Shown in pieces: positions 38,765 to 48,192 of a DNA stretch of 64,000 nt (the stretch's first letter is position 1; each line of letters begins with the position of its first letter). The stretch covers positions 38,313 to 102,312 of the forward strand of contig DAOLUH010000017.1 of the NCBI GenBank assembly GCA_035420085.1, in the 5' to 3' direction. Made by a program: the position numbers and the translations under genes. Below the pieces are notes generated by a model. That model saw only the letters and a list, made by a program, of their open reading frames with translations, ran no database searches and was not told the DNA's origin. This DNA is from DSWT01 sp035420085 (GTDB lineage: Bacteria; Chloroflexota; Anaerolineae; B4-G1; SLSP01).

Positions 38765-39502
38765 ATGGGCGAGCGTTTTGAAAACCGCGATATGGCAGGG
38801 ACCTTGTTCCATAACGTCAATCTGTATGGGACAATGTTTGATGACGTCAACCTGGCAAATGCGCGCATCTACAACGCCAATCTCAGCAATATGACGATTG
38901 ACGACGCCAACATCACCGGATTGACCATCTTCGGCGTGCGCGTGGATCAGTTGATCGAAGCGGAGTTCGACCGCCGCGACCCGGAGCGCGTGCGCTTGCG
39001 GATGCGCGACATCTTCGACCCGGAGGAAGTGCGCCGCGTGCTGACGCATCTCGACGAAGTGCGCGCCGAATTCTACGCCCGTCTGCGCGCCGCGCCGCCG
39101 GATGCGCTCATTGCGCATCCCGGCCCGGATCGCTGGTCGGCGTTGGAACACGCGCGGCATCTTGTGTTCGCCGAAGATATGTACCTCAATCGTTGGCTGC
39201 TGCGCAACGACCAGCCGTGGCTCAAGCTAGGATTTCTGCCGCCGTTCCTCGAAGGCAACCCCGCCTTCGCCGAGGTGGGCAGCGAACCGAACGATGACCT
39301 GGAGACCGTGCTGGCAACGTGGGACGCGCTTCACGCCGGGATGTGGGCGTTCGTCGCCGCGATCACGCCCGACATCCTCAAGCGCGATACCAGCGACGTG
39401 GACTTTGGACAGCGCTGCATCGGCGGCGTTCTGCAAGGGATGGCGAAACACGATCTGACACACATCCGCATGGCTGAGGCTGCCCTCGCCGACCTGTGTT
39501 GA
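38765..39502 (+). CDS. Pentapeptide-repeat + DinB-fold fusion protein
   Basis: 245 residues. Residues of about 5-55 are pentapeptide repeats (A/N-x-L-x-N type: TLFHNVNL, TMFDDVNL, ARIYNANL, MTIDDANI), and about 80-245 is a DinB-like four-helix domain with metal-site histidines in LEHARHLV and KHDLTHIRMAE. DinB-fold enzymes are metal-dependent thiol S-transferases or hydrolases (family knowledge); the pentapeptide cap is an added surface. It follows the DUF3795 gene by one base, hinting at a shared metal or thiol theme. Confidence 0.85.
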   Translation: MGERFENRDMAGTLFHNVNLYGTMFDDVNLANARIYNANLSNMTIDDANITGLTIFGVRVDQLIEAEFDRRDPERVRLRMRDIFDPEEVRRVLTHLDEVRAEFYARLRAAPPDALIAHPGPDRWSALEHARHLVFAEDMYLNRWLLRNDQPWLKLGFLPPFLEGNPAFAEVGSEPNDDLETVLATWDALHAGMWAFVAAITPDILKRDTSDVDFGQRCIGGVLQGMAKHDLTHIRMAEAALADLC

Positions 39503-39560
39503 CAAAGCAACAGTAGGTCGTAAAATATAGAAGCTATCTGGCGGATAACAGCAACGGATT

Positions 39561-39595
39561 AAATCGGGGTTGCGCGAGTGGCGCAACCCCGATTT
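39561..39595 (+). terminator. Terminator after the DinB-like gene
   Basis: A perfect 15-bp stem AAATCGGGGTTGCGC with loop GAGTG, then TTGTTG. Confidence 0.8.
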
Positions 39596-39634
39596 TGTTG
39601 TTGCCGAATCAAATTCATAAAAAGGTGGTTAACG

Positions 39635-40024
39635 ATGCGCAGAGTCAAATTTCCGGTTGTCAGCATTATTTTGTATGTTTTTGCGGGATTGTTCACACTG
39701 TATACGATTTGGGCAGCGATCTACTCAGTCAACTATATCTCGGACATGGTCGCAGCGAAGCAGGTTGTGATCAGTGGAAAGGAGTTCGAGGTCACGAATT
39801 TCCTGATGACTAACGTGGCCCAATATGCGTTTTTCGCACTCGCCCTCTTTGCATTGGGCCGGATCGTGCAAGTCCTTTCGTCTGATAGCGATGACGAAGA
39901 GTATGCGTATGAAGATGAAGATGAGGATGTGGATGCGGACGAGGATGCATCATTCGAGGAGGTTTCGGACGACAATGCCGCCGAAGCCGACGCCGAGGTG
40001 TTAGAACAAAACGCCAACGAATGA
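39635..40024 (+). CDS. Small membrane protein with acidic cytoplasmic tail
   Basis: 129 residues from the ATG at 39635, preceded by AAGGTGG. Two membrane helices (VSIILYVFAGLFTLYTIWAAIY and YAFFALALFALGRIVQVL) are followed by a strongly acidic tail rich in Asp and Glu. It is set off by terminators on both sides, so it is an independent unit. No family is recognised; the tail could bind cations or a basic partner. Confidence 0.75.
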   Translation: MRRVKFPVVSIILYVFAGLFTLYTIWAAIYSVNYISDMVAAKQVVISGKEFEVTNFLMTNVAQYAFFALALFALGRIVQVLSSDSDDEEYAYEDEDEDVDADEDASFEEVSDDNAAEADAEVLEQNANE

Positions 40025-40044
40025 TACGGAACGCAGATTGATCA

Positions 40045-40082
40045 TGCCCCTGGCTGCTGTCACAAAACAGTCGCCAGGGGCA
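40045..40082 (+). terminator. Terminator of the acidic-tail membrane gene
   Basis: An outer 10-bp stem TGCCCCTGGC/GCCAGGGGCA and inner CTGT/ACAG, followed by TTTATT. Confidence 0.85.
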
Positions 40083-40098
40083 TTTATTGTATATGCAC

Positions 40099-40127
40099 AA
40101 TCCGTTTCATCCGTTTAATCCGTTGAC
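40099..40127. repeat. CCGTTT-word repeat shared with 31012-31040
   Basis: A 29-base match with one mismatch to the right arm at 31012. Here it stands alone, directly before the ribosome binding site of the aldo/keto reductase gene. Confidence 0.85.
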
Positions 40128-40140
40128 AAAGGAGGCTTGT

Positions 40141-41256
40141 ATGCGTTACCGCACGTTGGGCCGAACCGGCCTGCAAGTGAGTGAAGTCAGTCTGGGGACC
40201 GAGTATCTGATGGACAAGTCCCGTGAGCATATTGTTGAGGTCATCCACGCGGCGATAGAAGCGGGCATCAACTACTTTGACTTGTTCGGCGCGGCCCCTG
40301 CTTTCCGCGACGCGATGGGGGCGGCGTTTGCGGGACGCCGCGAAGACGTCTACCTCGCGGCGCATCTGGGCGCGGCGGTCACAGCGGAGGGGCAATACCT
40401 GAAGACGCGCTCGCTCAAGGTCTGCGAGACGTTCTTCGACGACTTCCTCGCCCGCTACGCGACCGATTACACGGACGTGCTCGTGTTGCACAACTGCGAC
40501 CGGCAGAACGACTTCGATGCGCTGTTCCGCGAAGATGGCCCGCTTGGGCTGGCGTTGCGGCTGAAGGAAGCGGGCCAGACGCGCTTCATCGGCTACAGCG
40601 GGCACACCATTGAAACGGCGTTGCAGGCAGTCGAGAGTGGCGTGATAGACGTGCTGATGTTCCCGGTGAACATGGCGGGAAACGCCGTGCCCGGCAAGAA
40701 GGACCTGCTGAAGACGTGTCTGGCGCGCGGCGTGGGCGTGGTGGCGATGAAGCCCCTGGGCGGCGGGAAGCTGCTGCAAGGCCCGCGCACCGTGCGAATG
40801 GCGCATTACCAGATGGGCGGGGAAGCGCAGAAGCTCACGAAGCACACGCCCATCACGCCGGTGCAATGCCTGCATTACACGCTCTCGCAAGTGGGCGTTT
40901 GCGCGGCGATCCCCGGCTGTGCCAGTGTGGAGGAGCTACGCGGCGTTCTGGCCTACGAGGACGCGACCGAAGCCGAGCGCGACTTCTCCGATGTCATCAC
41001 CGACTTCGCGCAGTACACGCCCGGCGAGTGCGTCTACTGCAACCACTGCTTGCCGTGCCCCGCACAGATTGACATCGGGCAGACGCTCCGGCTGTTCGAT
41101 ATGGCGCAGCAAGACTTCACCCCGGCGCTCCGCGCCGCCTACGACGCGATGCCAACGCATGCCTCCGACTGCACGGCCTGTGGCGCGTGTGAGAAACGTT
41201 GTCCCTTCGGTGTCTCCACCGTCGCCCGCATCGCCGAAGTCGCCGCGTTTTTTTAG
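40141..41256 (+). CDS. Aldo/keto-reductase-like protein with C-terminal ferredoxin domain
   Basis: 371 residues from the ATG at 40141 with AAAGGAGG upstream. The AKR barrel (RYRTLGRTGLQVSEVSLG, FIGYSGHT, VAMKPLGGGKL) is followed by two 4Fe-4S cysteine clusters (CVYCNHCLPCP and CTACGACEKRCPFG), as in COG1453 proteins. The usual D-Y-K-H tetrad is altered: Asp (NYFD) and His (LVLHN) are present, but the Tyr region reads FGAAPAF and the Lys region reads YLAAHLG. It may therefore not be a classical NADPH reductase. Possible roles are electron transfer or a modified redox reaction on a sugar. Confidence 0.88.
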   Translation: MRYRTLGRTGLQVSEVSLGTEYLMDKSREHIVEVIHAAIEAGINYFDLFGAAPAFRDAMGAAFAGRREDVYLAAHLGAAVTAEGQYLKTRSLKVCETFFDDFLARYATDYTDVLVLHNCDRQNDFDALFREDGPLGLALRLKEAGQTRFIGYSGHTIETALQAVESGVIDVLMFPVNMAGNAVPGKKDLLKTCLARGVGVVAMKPLGGGKLLQGPRTVRMAHYQMGGEAQKLTKHTPITPVQCLHYTLSQVGVCAAIPGCASVEELRGVLAYEDATEAERDFSDVITDFAQYTPGECVYCNHCLPCPAQIDIGQTLRLFDMAQQDFTPALRAAYDAMPTHASDCTACGACEKRCPFGVSTVARIAEVAAFF

Positions 41257-41472
41257 ACGGGATTTACAGGATTGACAGGATGAATCACCCCTCACAATCC
41301 TGAGAATCCTGTCAATCCCGTCAAAAAATCTGCGTGAATCTGCGAGAATCTGTAATAGTCGAGAGGATATTGAACACATGGGTAACGCGCTTTTACTACC
41401 GCCAAGTCGCCAAGTCCGCCAAGAAATCTTAAAAACTTGGCGCTCTTGGCGTCTTGGCGGTTGTTCAATATC
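41257..41472. repeat. Three nested or adjacent inverted arrays
   Basis: ACGGGATTTACAGGATTGAC words (41257-41282) face CCTGTCAATCCCGTC (about 41295-41323). GCCAAGTC words (41399-41423) face CTTGGCG words (41436-41460), enclosed by GATATTGAACA/TGTTCAATATC (about 41366 and 41462). CTGCGAGAATC direct repeats flank both sides (near 41340 and 41490). Confidence 0.8.
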
Positions 41473-41500
41473 ATCCTGATGAGTACAGAATCTGCGAGAA

Positions 41501-42604
41501 TCAGCGTCCAGATAGAATACCCGGCGGCGCGAGGCTGTACTTCGCGGCGATGTCGCAAAACTGCGCGTAGGTTTGCTCAAGCAGCGGGATGCCGTTGCGA
41601 CGACATTCCGCTGCGGCCTCGAATTCCTTCTGCCCCGCGAAGTACACCCGCTCCGCGCCTTCTGCCGGAGGCGTGTGACGCAAATCGCGGAGCATCCGGT
41701 CCATATCACGGCGGAATTCACGCGGGTCGCGGAACGCCGCAATCTGGATCGCGCCGAAGAAGTGGCTCACGCGGCCCGATGAGGTCGCCGTATCCGCCAC
41801 GTCCGGTCCGAAGGGCGCGCCGCACAGCACCGCGCAGAGGATGTCCACCATCACCGCCAGGCCGTAACCCTTGTAGCCGCTGAGCAACTCACCCTCGCCG
41901 CCGAGGGGCAAAATGCCGCCACCCACCCGGTGGAACATATCGTCCAGCAGCGACGCCGTATCCTTCGCCGTGCGCCCGTGCTTGTCCACGGCCCATCCCG
42001 GCGGCAGTTCCTTGCCCAGGCGGTCGTACACCTCGATCTTGCCGCGTGTGACCACCGTCGTTGCCATATCCAGCACGAAGGCGCGTTCCTCATCCGCCGG
42101 AGCGGCGAAAGCCAGTGGATTCGTGCCGAACATTACCTGCCGCCCGAAGGTCGGCACGCCCAGCGCGGCGGTGTTGGTCATCGCGATACCGAGCATGTCG
42201 GCGTCGAGCGCCAGCATCGCGTAGTACCCCGCGATCCCGAAATGCGTGGAGTCGCGGACGCAGCCGAAAGCCGCACCGTTGCGCTGCGCTTTGCCGATGA
42301 TCTGCCGCATCGTTCTGGCGCTGATAGGAGCACCCATCGCGCCGTGAGCGTCCACGACGAGCGACATCGGCGTGTCCATCACCACCTCGACGGCGGCGTC
42401 TGGGCGCACGATGCCCGTTTCGAGGCCGTTCACGTAGCGAGGCAGCCGCGCTGTTCCATGCGATGGAATCCCACGTGCGTCTGCTGCCACAAGAACGTCG
42501 GCGGCGATAGACGCATCTTCCTCGGAAAGGTGGCACGCTTGAAAGACCTGTTGGCAAAACGCCCGCAATGGCTCAATGGAAATTCGCAAAGATTCGGTTT
42601 TCAT
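41501..42604 (-). CDS. Ldh2-family malate/L-lactate/ureidoglycolate-type dehydrogenase
   Basis: 367 residues. Family segments are GIPSHGTARLPRYVNGLETG, VDAHGAMGAP, STHFGIAGYYA, TNTAALGVPTFG, FGTNPLAFAAPA, LDMATTVVTRGKIE and LSGYKGYGLAVMVDIL. NAD(P)-dependent enzymes of this fold oxidise 2-hydroxyacids such as malate, sulfolactate, ureidoglycolate or diketogulonate. It is the last gene of a long minus-strand run, overlapping the preceding GNAT by 32 bases. There is no good ribosome binding site, consistent with coupling. Confidence 0.9.
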   Translation of the reverse strand: MKTESLRISIEPLRAFCQQVFQACHLSEEDASIAADVLVAADARGIPSHGTARLPRYVNGLETGIVRPDAAVEVVMDTPMSLVVDAHGAMGAPISARTMRQIIGKAQRNGAAFGCVRDSTHFGIAGYYAMLALDADMLGIAMTNTAALGVPTFGRQVMFGTNPLAFAAPADEERAFVLDMATTVVTRGKIEVYDRLGKELPPGWAVDKHGRTAKDTASLLDDMFHRVGGGILPLGGEGELLSGYKGYGLAVMVDILCAVLCGAPFGPDVADTATSSGRVSHFFGAIQIAAFRDPREFRRDMDRMLRDLRHTPPAEGAERVYFAGQKEFEAAAECRRNGIPLLEQTYAQFCDIAAKYSLAPPGILSGR

Positions 42605-43166
42605 AATTGTGGCTCTCTAGAAAATCGCAAGTCCCCGCCTTGGTTGCCTTCGCAAACGCTTCCCGGGTCAGCCGGTACGTCGGGTGCTGCAATCCTGTCG
42701 GCGGATAAAGCTCATCATGAGTATACTGGAACCCTAGTTTCTCCAACACTCGCCGCGAGGCTACGTTGGCCGGATGGTGACCTGCGGACAGCACTGTCGC
42801 CTCTAGCCGGTCAAAGGCATATCCCATCACTGCCCGTGCAGCTTCTACAGCCAATCCCTGGCCCCAGTAGGTGCGTCGAAGGTGAAAGCCGATCTCGTAA
42901 ACGCTTCGCTCATCCCGGTATGACCTCAGTCCACAGCAGCCGACAAACTCACCACGGTCGAGAAGGAAGATAGGCCAGTACTGAACGCGATACGTGTGCA
43001 GATTGGCCATCTCGCGCGCCAACCGTTCCTGGATTTGGTCTGTGGAGAAAGGGCCGCCGATGAAGTGGGTGACGTTCTCATCGCCCCACAGCCCAATAGC
43101 AAGATCAAGGTCAGCTTCGGTCCACGGACGGAATCCCAGGCGCCGGGTGTGCAAATCGTACGTCAT
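42573..43166 (-). CDS. RimJ/RimL-type GNAT acetyltransferase
   Basis: 197 residues from the ATG at 43166, chosen as the domain start (MTYDLHTRRLGFRPW) 13 bases after the upstream stop; earlier in-frame ATGs at 43220 and 43283 would overlap that gene. Acetyl-CoA site YEIGFHLRRTYWGQGLAVEAA, then NVASRRVLEKLGF. The C-terminal 25 residues are not part of the fold and overlap the next gene. These enzymes acetylate protein N-termini or small amines. Confidence 0.85.
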   Translation of the reverse strand: MTYDLHTRRLGFRPWTEADLDLAIGLWGDENVTHFIGGPFSTDQIQERLAREMANLHTYRVQYWPIFLLDRGEFVGCCGLRSYRDERSVYEIGFHLRRTYWGQGLAVEAARAVMGYAFDRLEATVLSAGHHPANVASRRVLEKLGFQYTHDELYPPTGLQHPTYRLTREAFAKATKAGTCDFLESHNYENRIFANFH

Positions 43167-43179
43167 CTCGGCAGGAGGG

Positions 43180-43668
43180 TCATCCCTGACCCAGCACCTC
43201 AGGTCGCCCAGGCGCTCCATCTCCCAAACGCTTCTTGAGGAAGTATTTGCAGTGGCCTGGCGGGTAATCTTCCAGTGTGGCAAACAGTTCGTAGCTTAAC
43301 CGCTCATAGAATGGCCGCGTCTCAAAACTGTAGGTATCCACGTGCGCATTTTGACATCCAAGTTGGATGGCTTCCGCTTCAGCCAGTCGCATCAACCGCG
43401 TTCCATGGCCCCGATTGCGCAGGGATTTCTCGACCCATAGGAGCGCGATGTACATCCATCCGCCAAAGCAATTCGCCACCACGCCGCCAACGACCTCGTT
43501 TGCCTGGTTACGCAGAAATATCCTGAGCGCTCTGCCCAGTTCCACCTGCCCGAGATGTTCGAGGATGTTATTACCCAATCCTTCGAGAATCGCCATTTCC
43601 GCATCCTGGGCGGCATAGATCTCTTCTGGGATCTTGCAAATCTGGATTGAAAGTCCGTGTTCGTCCAT
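43180..43668 (-). CDS. GNAT-family acetyltransferase
   Basis: 162 residues from the ATG at 43668. GGAG inside the end of the cyclase gene lies 5 bases upstream, and the cyclase stop is 2 bases before the start, so the two are coupled. GNAT pattern: ALLWVEKSLRNRGHGTRLMR and TYSFETRPFYERLSYELF. The family resembles small GNATs acting on metabolites or antibiotics; the substrate is unknown. Confidence 0.85.
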   Translation of the reverse strand: MDEHGLSIQICKIPEEIYAAQDAEMAILEGLGNNILEHLGQVELGRALRIFLRNQANEVVGGVVANCFGGWMYIALLWVEKSLRNRGHGTRLMRLAEAEAIQLGCQNAHVDTYSFETRPFYERLSYELFATLEDYPPGHCKYFLKKRLGDGAPGRPEVLGQG

Positions 43669-43670
43669 AG

Positions 43671-46600
43671 TTACTCCATGCTCCACAGGTGAAATTCCGT
43701 AAAGCGGATGGCCGTGCCGTCGGGATGCGCGCCGGGATAGATAGAACGGTTAATATCGCCAATTGCGTACAGCCCCACCTGGAATGGCTCTGGAGCGGGA
43801 AAGGCTACACGTCCTACACTGAACCACTGTTCACCATCGGTGCTGCACAAGGCTGCCACGTGCGCCTCTCGCCGTTCCAGGCGCAGCCAGACACATTCGG
43901 GGATTCCGCTGCCTGGCAATCGTCCACGCGCTGCAAAGGGAGTCTTCTTCTCAGTAATCCCTATAAGTGTGACCTCGCGCGGGCCAAACTTCCCCCATAC
44001 GAGTTGCAGGTAGTTGTCATCATCTTGCCACAATAATAACCCTCCTATAGCCGGGCAATCGTTCGTCGCCGGGACACACACGGTTTGAAGCGCCACATTC
44101 CCGGATGCAGTGCGTAGCAGGCATGGGGCACTCCGGTTGAGACCCCACAGGGTGCGCCCGTTCGCAGCACGGATTTCTAAACCTTGTGACACCGTATAGG
44201 CGCAGTCACTCATTGGATCGCGCCAGCGCCAGCCGGGATCAAGTGTGGTGTCAAAAGCGTCGTGAAATAGAAGAGCTGCATCCCGTCGCGTCTCTCCCGG
44301 CTCCAGGAACCACTGGATAAGCGGTGCGGCATTAAGTTGGGGGTGTTCAGCGCGCAGGCGGGCGCAAAAGGTGCGCGCTTCTTCGGGCCTGGTAAAGGTT
44401 GCTTCGAGCGCACTCAAAGTCATAGTCAGTACATTAAGCTGCATAGACTTCCACTGTTGAATAGCTGCCATGCTGACCAGGACCGTTTCAAATTGTTGTA
44501 ACGCTGCCTTGGTATTATTGATCAGCCGGTAGGCTTGCCCTAGAAAGTAATAAATAAAGGGGGAGTACATCCAACTGCGTTCTTTTTGTAAGGCGAGTGC
44601 TTCCTGGAAAATCGCAACCGCCTGCGCTCCATCGTTTTCACTCAATGCCAGATAGCCGAGACCTGCGTATATCTCAAGCATCATCTCGTTTTCCGGCGCG
44701 ACCTGACACAAACCACGTTTGGCGGCCTCGTAGTGTTGCCGGGCTGTGGATAAATCGCCCAAACCGTATGCTATGTCTCCCCTAAATTCCAACTCCCGGA
44801 GGCGATGTAATTCATCGCCGATTTTAACATACAGAGGCAGAGCCTTTTCAGACCACCCTTGCGCGTCCTTCCAGTTACCTCTGTTCTGTTGTAGGCATAA
44901 GGCCATGTCGTAGGCGTCCGCCAGGCCCCGAAGGTCGTGGGCCGCTTGCGCCTTCTTTTCTAATATATGTATCCAACGCCATGCTGCATCCACATCGTTT
45001 CCCGCATAGTCATCACTAAGATACGCTGCAATCACATGCGCGTAGGCCACATACAATTCCGCGATGTAAGGTAAACGCTGCAAGAACTGCGCCGTCGTGC
45101 TCAGCGTCAGGTCGTAACATCTATCACAATCTTGATCCTGCACAAAATATCCCCAGGCCAAGACCTGGGTCAGCAGCGCCAGTTCAAGCGATTCCGGCTG
45201 TGGATTGAGCAAAGCCAACCCTTCTTCCGCGATTGCGACACGCTCCGCACCGCGTCCCCGGAAAAAAACCACCTCGCCCAACCAGTGATAGAGCAACGCC
45301 ATTGTGCGTGTGGCTGCGCCTATGGTTTTACCAAGAGCAATCGCTTCTCGCAAGTAAGGTTCGGCTTCCGCCGCGTGTCCTGTTGCGGCGTAAATCTTGC
45401 CCAGTGCTCCGCGTGCTTCCAGTTCCCAGTCTTTCTGTGTCCCGCCCAGCTCTGCGGCGTCGAGTATGCGCAAAGCCCGCTTGTAGTCATCTATGGCTTC
45501 TTCATTGGCGTATGATCGCCGTGCCTGCTCCCCCGCCTGGAGCAAGTACTTGATGGCCTGCTCAGGCACTTCCGCCTGTTCCCAGTGATACGCCAGCAAA
45601 CTCACCTGCTCCTCCACGCGATCGGCGAACAACCGCTCCAACGCCTCCGCCACCTGCCGATGATAGGTGCGGCGTTCCTGCTTGAGAAGCCCATTGTAGG
45701 CCGCCTCGCGGGTGAGTTCGTGCTTGAAAACGTATTCCAACTCCGGCATCCTCGCCCGTTCGCGGATCAGTTCCTCCCGCTGTAAGATCAATAAGCGTGT
45801 GGACAATTGCTGCTCTTCCTGGGCAATCGCCGCCAATACACGGTAGAAGAACATCCGTCCGATCACCGCCGCCAGTTGTAATACTCGTTTGGTCTCCTGC
45901 TGCAGGCGGTCGATGCGCGCGCTCAGCACGCCGTGCAAGGTGTCCGGCAGGGCAATGTCGGCCACGCTGCGCGTCGCGCGCCACTGCCCGGTCGCAGTGT
46001 CCTGCTCGATGGCATGACTGTCAATCAGCGTGCGGAGCAGTTCCTCCACGTAGAAGGGATTGCCTTCGGCATGGGCCAGGATGCGGCTGCGCAGGGCATC
46101 CGGCAGCGCCTCGACGTGCAGCAGGTTGCCCACCAGGGTCTGGCTTTCGGCAGTGGAGAGCACGGTCAGCCACAGGTCGGTGTGGCGGTGGTGATACCAG
46201 CGGGCGGCCGCTTCTTTGAGTTTCCAGCAGCCGTGCTCAGTTTCCGGGCGCATGACGCACAGCAGGAGCAGCGGCGCATGGTCAGTTAGCGCCAGCACGC
46301 GCTCCAACAGAGCCAGAGAGGTGGCGTCCGCCCAGTGCAGGTCTTCGCAGACGAGGAGCACCGGCTGTCGCTGCGCGGCGCGTTCAAGCAGCACCGTCAC
46401 CGCAGTGAAGATTTCGGCGCGCAGGCTTTCACCTTGCAGGTCGCGTTCCATCGCGTACTGTTCCTCCAACGGCAGCGAGAGCAAGCGCGCCAGATAGGGG
46501 TACACTGCATCGAAGTCATCCGGGCATAGCGCGCTGACCCGCTCGCGTAACGTGGTACACATCGCCGGTGGCGCGTAGTCTGGCGTCACGTTCATGAAAT

Positions 46601-47585
46601 TCCGTAGTATATCCAGCCAGAGCAGGTAGGCGATGCTGCCGCCGTAAGAGAGGCAACGGCCCTCAACCCATTGAAGAGTTGATGATTGAAGATTTGTTGA
46701 TTTGCGGAGTTCAGCGACGAGGCGGGACTTGCCGAGGCCAGCTTCACCGACGAGGGTGACAATGCCGCCTACGCCGGATTGGAGGCGGGTGACAGCCTCC
46801 TGCAACGCCTGAAACTCCGCGTCCCGGCCCACCAGTGGGGAAGACAGACCCTCAATGCCGCGTACTTTGCCGTGTACCGGTTTGGCTTTGAGCAGGCGAT
46901 ACACGGGGAGCGGCTTGGTTTTGCCCTTGAAGGCCATCGGTTCCAGGGCGGTAAACTCGAACAGCGGCGCGGTCAGCCGGTGAGTGTCTGGCCCGACGAG
47001 GATGTCGCCACGTTCTGAGGCGTCTTCCAGCCGTGAGGCCACGTTGACCGCGTCGCCCATCACCGAGTATTCGCGGCGTTCGGCAGTGCCCAGATCACCC
47101 GCAATGACGTGTCCCGTGTTGATACCGAAGTGCAGGCCGAGATCGGTTGAATGTTGCAGATTGAAGGTAGAAAGTTCTTGCGCCATGTCGAGGGCGGCGT
47201 AGAGGGCGCGGGCCGGGTCGTCTTCATGGGCGACGGGTGCGCCGAAGAGCGCCATGATCTCGTCGCCGATGAACTTGTCCACAACGCCGCCGTACTTCTC
47301 GACCACCGGCACGAGGTGCTCGAAGCAGGCGTTCATCAGGTCGCGCACGCTTTCGGGATCGAGGGTTTCCGAAAGGGCGGTGAAGCCGCTGATGTCGGCG
47401 AACATCACCGTGACGAGTTTGCGCTCGCCGTGCAATTCGGAGACGGCGGGGCCAGGATAGGACAATGCGGCCAATTTTTCGCGCATCGGGGCTAACGCCG
47501 CCTCCACGACGGTATCTCCCAGGAGCGCGTGCTGGGCTTCCAGCGCCGCTATCGCTTGTTCAAGGCTCTCACGTTCTGTGGTCAT
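43671..47585 (-). CDS. Class III adenylate cyclase fused to AAA ATPase, TPR array and DUF1349-like domain
   Basis: 1304 residues. Cyclase domain (about 50-235) with metal aspartates D64 (FADISGF) and D108 (GDEIMALFG), K104 (DKFIGDE) and GDAVNVASRLE (D178, N181), consistent with ATP as substrate. An AAA_16/STAND-like ATPase follows (Walker A GEAGLGKS at 280-287, LLLVCEDLHWAD Walker B), then a TPR superhelix (about 690-1100) and a C-terminal concanavalin-like DUF1349 domain (FDAFDTTLDPGWRW...). AAAGGAG precedes the ATG. It is probably a large signalling sensor in which TPR and DUF1349 parts bind ligands and control cAMP synthesis. Confidence 0.93.
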   Translation of the reverse strand: MTTERESLEQAIAALEAQHALLGDTVVEAALAPMREKLAALSYPGPAVSELHGERKLVTVMFADISGFTALSETLDPESVRDLMNACFEHLVPVVEKYGGVVDKFIGDEIMALFGAPVAHEDDPARALYAALDMAQELSTFNLQHSTDLGLHFGINTGHVIAGDLGTAERREYSVMGDAVNVASRLEDASERGDILVGPDTHRLTAPLFEFTALEPMAFKGKTKPLPVYRLLKAKPVHGKVRGIEGLSSPLVGRDAEFQALQEAVTRLQSGVGGIVTLVGEAGLGKSRLVAELRKSTNLQSSTLQWVEGRCLSYGGSIAYLLWLDILRNFMNVTPDYAPPAMCTTLRERVSALCPDDFDAVYPYLARLLSLPLEEQYAMERDLQGESLRAEIFTAVTVLLERAAQRQPVLLVCEDLHWADATSLALLERVLALTDHAPLLLLCVMRPETEHGCWKLKEAAARWYHHRHTDLWLTVLSTAESQTLVGNLLHVEALPDALRSRILAHAEGNPFYVEELLRTLIDSHAIEQDTATGQWRATRSVADIALPDTLHGVLSARIDRLQQETKRVLQLAAVIGRMFFYRVLAAIAQEEQQLSTRLLILQREELIRERARMPELEYVFKHELTREAAYNGLLKQERRTYHRQVAEALERLFADRVEEQVSLLAYHWEQAEVPEQAIKYLLQAGEQARRSYANEEAIDDYKRALRILDAAELGGTQKDWELEARGALGKIYAATGHAAEAEPYLREAIALGKTIGAATRTMALLYHWLGEVVFFRGRGAERVAIAEEGLALLNPQPESLELALLTQVLAWGYFVQDQDCDRCYDLTLSTTAQFLQRLPYIAELYVAYAHVIAAYLSDDYAGNDVDAAWRWIHILEKKAQAAHDLRGLADAYDMALCLQQNRGNWKDAQGWSEKALPLYVKIGDELHRLRELEFRGDIAYGLGDLSTARQHYEAAKRGLCQVAPENEMMLEIYAGLGYLALSENDGAQAVAIFQEALALQKERSWMYSPFIYYFLGQAYRLINNTKAALQQFETVLVSMAAIQQWKSMQLNVLTMTLSALEATFTRPEEARTFCARLRAEHPQLNAAPLIQWFLEPGETRRDAALLFHDAFDTTLDPGWRWRDPMSDCAYTVSQGLEIRAANGRTLWGLNRSAPCLLRTASGNVALQTVCVPATNDCPAIGGLLLWQDDDNYLQLVWGKFGPREVTLIGITEKKTPFAARGRLPGSGIPECVWLRLERREAHVAALCSTDGEQWFSVGRVAFPAPEPFQVGLYAIGDINRSIYPGAHPDGTAIRFTEFHLWSME

Positions 47586-48168
47586 GGCTTTCTCTCCTTT
47601 CTGGTTGCCAATCCTTCTTCAACAGCGACATCAACACCCAATCCGAGAATCTACCTTTGAACCGGCGGTATTCTCGCAATACGCCCTCGGTTTCGAAATG
47701 CAAGCGCCGGAGTAGCCCGATGGAACGAGCGTTTTCAGCCAACACGTAGGCCTGGATGCGGTTCAAGTCCAACTGCGCGAAGCTGTAGACAATCACAGCT
47801 TGGAGAGCTTCGCGCATGATCCCCTGTCCCCAATACGCGCGGGCTAAATCATAGCCGATTTCACCGCGCTGGTCGTAAGGGCTGAGAACCTCGTAGCCGC
47901 ACGTCCCTACCAACACCGGGCTGCCCTTCAACGTGATCGCCCACACAATGCCCGCGCCGGTTTGGGCATACGCGATGTATTCTTCAACGATGGCGGCGGC
48001 TTGTTGCAAGTCGGTCAGCGGCTCCATGAAATGCTCTGTGACCTGTGGAGCGGTGTAGTTCTGAAAGATCGCTGCGCAATCCTCTGGGCTGACCTCGCGC
48101 AGGAGCAAGTGTTCGGTTTCCAGTTGAGGAAACACGCGGTGAATGTTATTGGGATTGGTGAATGCCAT
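47569..48168 (-). CDS. RimJ/RimL-type GNAT acetyltransferase
   Basis: 199 residues: LETEHLLLREVSPEDCAAIF, the acetyl-CoA loop IGYDLARAYWGQGIMREAL and LNRIQAYVLAENARSIGLLRR. GAGG lies about 10 bases before the ATG. Its end overlaps the cyclase start by 17 bases. Similar enzymes acetylate ribosomal-protein N-termini. Confidence 0.9.
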   Translation of the reverse strand: MAFTNPNNIHRVFPQLETEHLLLREVSPEDCAAIFQNYTAPQVTEHFMEPLTDLQQAAAIVEEYIAYAQTGAGIVWAITLKGSPVLVGTCGYEVLSPYDQRGEIGYDLARAYWGQGIMREALQAVIVYSFAQLDLNRIQAYVLAENARSIGLLRRLHFETEGVLREYRRFKGRFSDWVLMSLLKKDWQPERRESHDHRT

Positions 48169-48192
48169 AGTTGGAGATCCTCAGTCATCTAT

